Both the position numbers and the translations under genes were made by a program. From an uncultured Collinsella sp. (GTDB taxonomy: Bacteria; Actinomycetota; Coriobacteriia; Coriobacteriales; Coriobacteriaceae), in NCBI GenBank assembly GCA_934654765.1, contig CAKUGX010000072.1, positions 1 to 9,435 of the forward strand: a DNA stretch of 9,435 bases. Direction: 5' to 3'. The notes below the pieces were generated by a model. That model saw nothing but the letters and a program-made list of their open reading frames with translations, had not been told where the DNA came from and did no database searches. Of the stretch, positions 6,329 through 9,435 are shown piece by piece (the first letter of the stretch is position 1; every line of letters starts with the position of its first letter).

Positions 6329-9145
6329 TTATGCCTCACCTCCTTTTGAGTGCTTGCCAAGCGGGGCGTCATCCTCATTCATCACAAATGTGTCGTCCCC
6401 GTTTGCGGGCACATGGTGCATATTGTGGTGAATGGACTGGTCGGCAGCCTGATCCTTGGATTTAGAGCCTCGCTCGCTGGCATTCAGGCCAAACATGCGA
6501 CGGGCGGCCGGAATGGCGGCCGTGTGCTCGCGCATCTCGCGGCGCAGGTCCTCGTCCGAAAGCGCCGAGATGCGCATCTGGGTGTTGAGGCTTGCGCGGA
6601 TGTACTCGATATTGATCAGCCAGCCGCAAATGACAATGACGGAGATAATCCAAATGACCAGCAAGATGATCTTGACGTTATTGTCGACATCGAGAACCGT
6701 CGAGAGCACAAAGATCAGCACTTGCACGCCCACCACGGCAGCAAAGCCGCCCTTGATGTAGTACGGGTAACGATGCTCAAAAGCCACTGCATGTTCGAGC
6801 AGCTCGCGGCGATACGAATCGGAATCGAGCATGACGCGCATGGCCGTACGCAGCGAATAACGTTGGCGCGGCAGGTCATTGGACTCGCAGATCATAAGGC
6901 CCGTCGTGGAAAGCTGTTTATCAAAGAGCAGGTTGAGGTTGAGCAGCAGCGGACGCAGCTGCAGACCGATAAAGAGCGCCACGATCAAGAACACGCCCAG
7001 AATGCACAAGTTAAACAGGTAGTTGAACGAGTACATGCCGCCGACGGTCTCGCGCAGCAGATTGATGCCGTAGGTAAAGGGCAGCAGCGGATGCAGCCAC
7101 TGGAAGAAGCCGGGCATCATCTCGATGGGATACATGCCCGACGAACCCGGAATCTGCACGATAACCAGAATGACGCCGATTGCCTTGCCGATGTGCTTAA
7201 ACGTAGTGGACAGCGCATAGATGATGTTGACGTACGTAAACGAGATGGCGATTCCACCCAGCACAAATAGGAGCGGGTTGACGCACTGTACGCCAATGAC
7301 CAGATCTCCCACCGTAACGATGATGGCCTGGAGCGCGCCCAGGATCACCAGAAGCAGCCAGCGGCCAAAGTAGCCCTGACGCGCGGTAAAGCTGCCGATG
7401 CCTTCGCGGTCGACCTCGAGCTTGTAGATAGCGATGAGCACGTAGCCGCCCACCCAAAGTGCCAGGTTGGTATAGAACGGGGCAATGCCCGAACCAAAGC
7501 TTTTGACCGGATAAATCGACTTGGACGTCAGCTCAACGGGGGACGCCATAAAGTCGGCAACGTCATTGACATCGACGCCCATCAGGTCGGCCAGCTCGCC
7601 CATAGACTCAGAGGTCTGCAGCGCCGCGATGTCGTTAGCGGCGGTTGCAAGCCTGTCCTGGACCTTGGCAAGCGAGGCATCGGTCTGGGACAGCGTGGTC
7701 TTGGCCTGCTTGAGCGTGGCATCGAGCTGCGATAGCGTACCGCGCGCATTGGCGATTGTAGGCGTGAGTCCCGACACGATACCGGTTAGGTCGCCCGATA
7801 CAACCGAGAAAGAGTCAAGCGCGCTGGAAGCCTTCGGCAGCGCATTTTGACCAAGATCCGTCTGAGCCTGGCTAATGTTGGTCGTGCCGGTCTGAATTGC
7901 AGTATTGATAGCGTCGCTGGCGCTCGAAACGGCCGAAGCGTCATTCGCAATAGCACTCGACTGCGCCGAGAGATTGTCCTTGACGGCCTGGAGGCTTTCG
8001 TTTTGTCCTCGAAGCGTATCGATCGTCGACGCGATGAGCGCGTTGATTTCCTCCGAACCCGTCGGCGCGCTGTCCGCCAACTCCTGCAGGCGGTCGATCA
8101 GCGCGTTGTTGTGGTCAATTGTCGTTTGAAGCGATTCGAGCGAGTTGTCGATGCGAGTGGTCGTAGACGTCAAGGCGCCCGTCATCTTTCCGACCGCAGC
8201 GTTCGCCGAAGCCGACGTCTTGGACAGTGCAACACTTCCCTCCGAAAGCGCCTTAGAGAGCGAGGTGATCGATTTGCCCGCGGTGGTGCGTGCTTCGCCC
8301 AACAGGTCGTTGCCTTGGGAGATCGCTTGAGTCAGCGAAGGCGCCTGACCCTGCAAACCGGCCAGCGCCCCATCCGCCGAGGCGATAGCACCGCTCGTTT
8401 TGTCGATAGCGGTGTTCATGTCGTTGATCGAATCGCGAACCTCGCTCAGGGTACTGGATGCCTCGGACACCGAACTCGTCAGCGAATCCTGAACCTGGGC
8501 GGTCTTATCCTTAAAATCGATGCCGGCATCCTTGACGATGCCCGCTACGGTCTTGCCCACCGTGGAGACAAACTCCGAGTTGATCTGCTCCTCGATGGTA
8601 TTGGCACCGGTATCGGTGACCTTGGGCGCAATGGCGCTCTTCTTCTCGTTGACGTAATAGGTCAGCTTCGGCTGATGGTAATTGCCATCGAGCATCGAGA
8701 CAAGATTGTCGGAGAAGTTCTTGGGGATTACGATCGCCGCGTAGTATTCCCCGCTCTCGACGCCCTCTTTGGCATCGGCAGCCGAGTCGACGAAGGTCCA
8801 GCCCAGCCGATCGTTTTCCTTGAGCTGGTCGATCACCTTATCGCCTGCATTGAGCTCGTCCACCAAGTCATTCTGGGTGCCCTGATCGTTGTTGGCGATG
8901 GCGATTTTAATGCCCTGGGTATTTCCGTACGGATCCCAGTTGGCAACGATGTTGTACCAGGCATACAGCGAGGGAATGACGCACACGCCCAGGGTAACCA
9001 CCAGGGCGACGGGGTTCACGAGCAATCGCTTGATGTCGCGTTCAAAGATCGCAAAGGACACCTTTGCATCGGATAGTTTGCTGCCGAGACTCACGCTTGG
9101 ACCATCCATCCTATCGTTTAGCCAAATCATGCTATTAACAACCAT
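6329..9145 (-). CDS. YhgE/Pip-family membrane protein with C-terminal extension (first gene of pair)
   Basis: The open frame begins at a TTG at 9178 (949 codons). I chose the ATG at 9145 (938 aa), but ATGs at 9130 and 9109 are equally possible because none has a good ribosome binding site. In 949-codon numbering there is one helix (about 53-76), then LYAWYNIVANWDPYGNT (71-87). The ectodomain (about 88-555) includes YYAAIVIPKNFS (145-156) and a long Ser/Thr/Ala-rich helical stalk (about 225-525). A five-helix membrane domain (about 563-743) contains GSGIAPFYTNLALWVGG, PGSSGMYPIEM (677-687) and LPFTYGIN. These motifs match the downstream paralogue residue for residue in many places, so the genes are duplicates. 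Unlike the paralogue, it has about 200 extra residues: a charged segment, two further helices (about 810-828 and 836-855) and a hydrophilic tail with HHNMHH (917-922). N- and C-termini should both be cytosolic. Substrate and partners are unknown beyond the likely pairing. Confidence 0.9.
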   Translation of the reverse strand: MVVNSMIWLNDRMDGPSVSLGSKLSDAKVSFAIFERDIKRLLVNPVALVVTLGVCVIPSLYAWYNIVANWDPYGNTQGIKIAIANNDQGTQNDLVDELNAGDKVIDQLKENDRLGWTFVDSAADAKEGVESGEYYAAIVIPKNFSDNLVSMLDGNYHQPKLTYYVNEKKSAIAPKVTDTGANTIEEQINSEFVSTVGKTVAGIVKDAGIDFKDKTAQVQDSLTSSVSEASSTLSEVRDSINDMNTAIDKTSGAIASADGALAGLQGQAPSLTQAISQGNDLLGEARTTAGKSITSLSKALSEGSVALSKTSASANAAVGKMTGALTSTTTRIDNSLESLQTTIDHNNALIDRLQELADSAPTGSEEINALIASTIDTLRGQNESLQAVKDNLSAQSSAIANDASAVSSASDAINTAIQTGTTNISQAQTDLGQNALPKASSALDSFSVVSGDLTGIVSGLTPTIANARGTLSQLDATLKQAKTTLSQTDASLAKVQDRLATAANDIAALQTSESMGELADLMGVDVNDVADFMASPVELTSKSIYPVKSFGSGIAPFYTNLALWVGGYVLIAIYKLEVDREGIGSFTARQGYFGRWLLLVILGALQAIIVTVGDLVIGVQCVNPLLFVLGGIAISFTYVNIIYALSTTFKHIGKAIGVILVIVQIPGSSGMYPIEMMPGFFQWLHPLLPFTYGINLLRETVGGMYSFNYLFNLCILGVFLIVALFIGLQLRPLLLNLNLLFDKQLSTTGLMICESNDLPRQRYSLRTAMRVMLDSDSYRRELLEHAVAFEHRYPYYIKGGFAAVVGVQVLIFVLSTVLDVDNNVKIILLVIWIISVIVICGWLINIEYIRASLNTQMRISALSDEDLRREMREHTAAIPAARRMFGLNASERGSKSKDQAADQSIHHNMHHVPANGDDTFVMNEDDAPLGKHSKGGEA
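6332..6348 (-). promoter_or_regulatory. Internal ribosome binding site for the second YhgE/Pip gene
   Basis: Read on the minus strand, AAAAGGAGGTGA lies within the last codons (Lys-Gly-Gly-Glu) of the first gene, about 8-10 nt before the ATG at 6328. It is almost a perfect complement of the 16S rRNA 3' end. The first gene's TAA (6331-6329) touches the ATG with no spacer. This is the strongest ribosome binding site in the window, while the first gene has none that stands out. Confidence 0.8.
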
Positions 9146-9201
9146 TGTACGGAGGCACTTTGGCGCCTCGCAGCACAATGGTATTGAGTTTTGCGGGTAG
9201 C

Positions 9202-9247
9202 AATATACTACGAAGATTAGTTAACGTACAGTTGTACAGTATCTCAA
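9202..9247 (-). promoter_or_regulatory. Candidate promoter and operator of the YhgE/Pip operon
   Basis: Two readings on the minus strand are possible: TTGAGA (9242-9247) with TTAACT (9219-9224) at 17 nt, or a -10 TATATT (9202-9207) with a weak -35 at 9225-9230. In both, the core promoter overlaps a striking element at 9226-9240: two copies of GTACAGT separated by one T, which also contain the inverted repeat GTACA-GT-TGTAC (9226-9237). A repressor bound there would block RNA polymerase. YhgE/Pip genes often have TetR-type regulators nearby, but none is in this window, so the regulator is inferred. Confidence 0.4.
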
Positions 9248-9307
9248 ATTCCCGCAGCTCACAAAACCACACCGTGCACAAATTAACAGTCGCTTGACTT
9301 GCATAGG

Positions 9308-9389
9308 GGGTAGCTAATTTGGGACGGGGCTTTTTTGACTACTTTGCATGCTAAGTAGTCAAAAAAGCCCCGTCCCAAATTAGCTACCC
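9308..9389. repeat. 37-bp perfect inverted repeat with 8-nt loop
   Basis: Arms 9308-9344 and 9353-9389 are exact reverse complements over 37 bp, around the loop TGCATGCT (itself containing the palindrome GCATGC). Each arm contains GGGACGGGGC followed by six T's when read toward the loop. The T run lies inside the stem, not after it, so this is not a usual intrinsic terminator. It could be a dispersed palindrome or small non-autonomous mobile element, a dense RNA hairpin, or an assembly artefact. It lies about 165 nt upstream of the first YhgE/Pip gene. The window's remaining bases, 9390-9435, show nothing recognisable. Confidence 0.85.
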
Positions 9390-9435
9390 TAACAACGTCG
9401 CAGGTTGAGCATAAGTCAGCGAAAACGCCCCTAAG

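Noticed and set aside
7847..9076. Plus-strand open frame of 409 codons opposite the first YhgE/Pip gene
   Set aside because: Its codons mirror the Ser/Ala-rich stalk of the real gene and give Arg/Gly-rich low-complexity protein; same reasoning applies to 5429-6349, 6350-7270, 597-1442 and 4277-4933.
4139..9145. Type VII/ESX secretion locus
   Set aside because: YhgE/Pip proteins have relatives in such systems, but no WXG100 substrate, EssC/EccC ATPase or other component is present in the window.
9308..9389. CRISPR repeat, tRNA or ordinary intrinsic terminator
   Set aside because: There is a single palindrome with no spaced direct repeats, no tRNA fold, and the T run is within the stem instead of following it.

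Overview
The window reads as ordinary chromosomal DNA from a GC-rich, gut-type actinobacterium. The base composition, codon usage, strong GGAGG-type ribosome binding sites and a tandem pair of YhgE/Pip-family membrane proteins fit the Coriobacteriia, perhaps Collinsella. That assignment is inferred from content and was not tested against a marker gene. All five genes lie on the minus strand, so in transcription order the window runs from right to left.

Right end (about 9146-9435): non-coding. It holds a 37-bp perfect inverted repeat around an 8-nt loop (9308-9389) and, nearer the gene, a likely promoter with two copies of GTACAGT embedded in it (9202-9247). Next, 9145-4139 is a two-gene operon of YhgE/Pip-type membrane proteins (about 938 and 729 aa). 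The stop codon of the first touches the start codon of the second, and a near-ideal ribosome binding site sits inside the last codons of the first. The operon ends in a clear rho-independent terminator (4013-4054).

Middle: a DMT/EamA-family transporter (3949-2966) followed by its own terminator (2922-2953). Then comes an M20-family metal-dependent amidohydrolase (2849-1551), with a 7-8-7 perfect inverted repeat just upstream of its start. Left: a long imperfect inverted repeat (1468-1557) separates the amidohydrolase from an OFA/monocarboxylate-type MFS transporter (1427-123). A second long hairpin (26-87) follows that gene.

How they work together: the two YhgE/Pip proteins share N-terminal, ectodomain and C-terminal membrane motifs, are almost certainly ancient duplicates, and probably act as one envelope complex. 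The amidohydrolase next to an MFS organic-anion transporter suggests cleavage of an amide or N-acyl amino acid and transport of the acid product or the substrate, but no substrate can be read from sequence. The DMT transporter has terminators on both sides and looks like an independent unit. I see no complete undescribed defence or mobile system. The most unusual items are the three long inverted repeats and the C-terminal extension of the larger YhgE/Pip protein.
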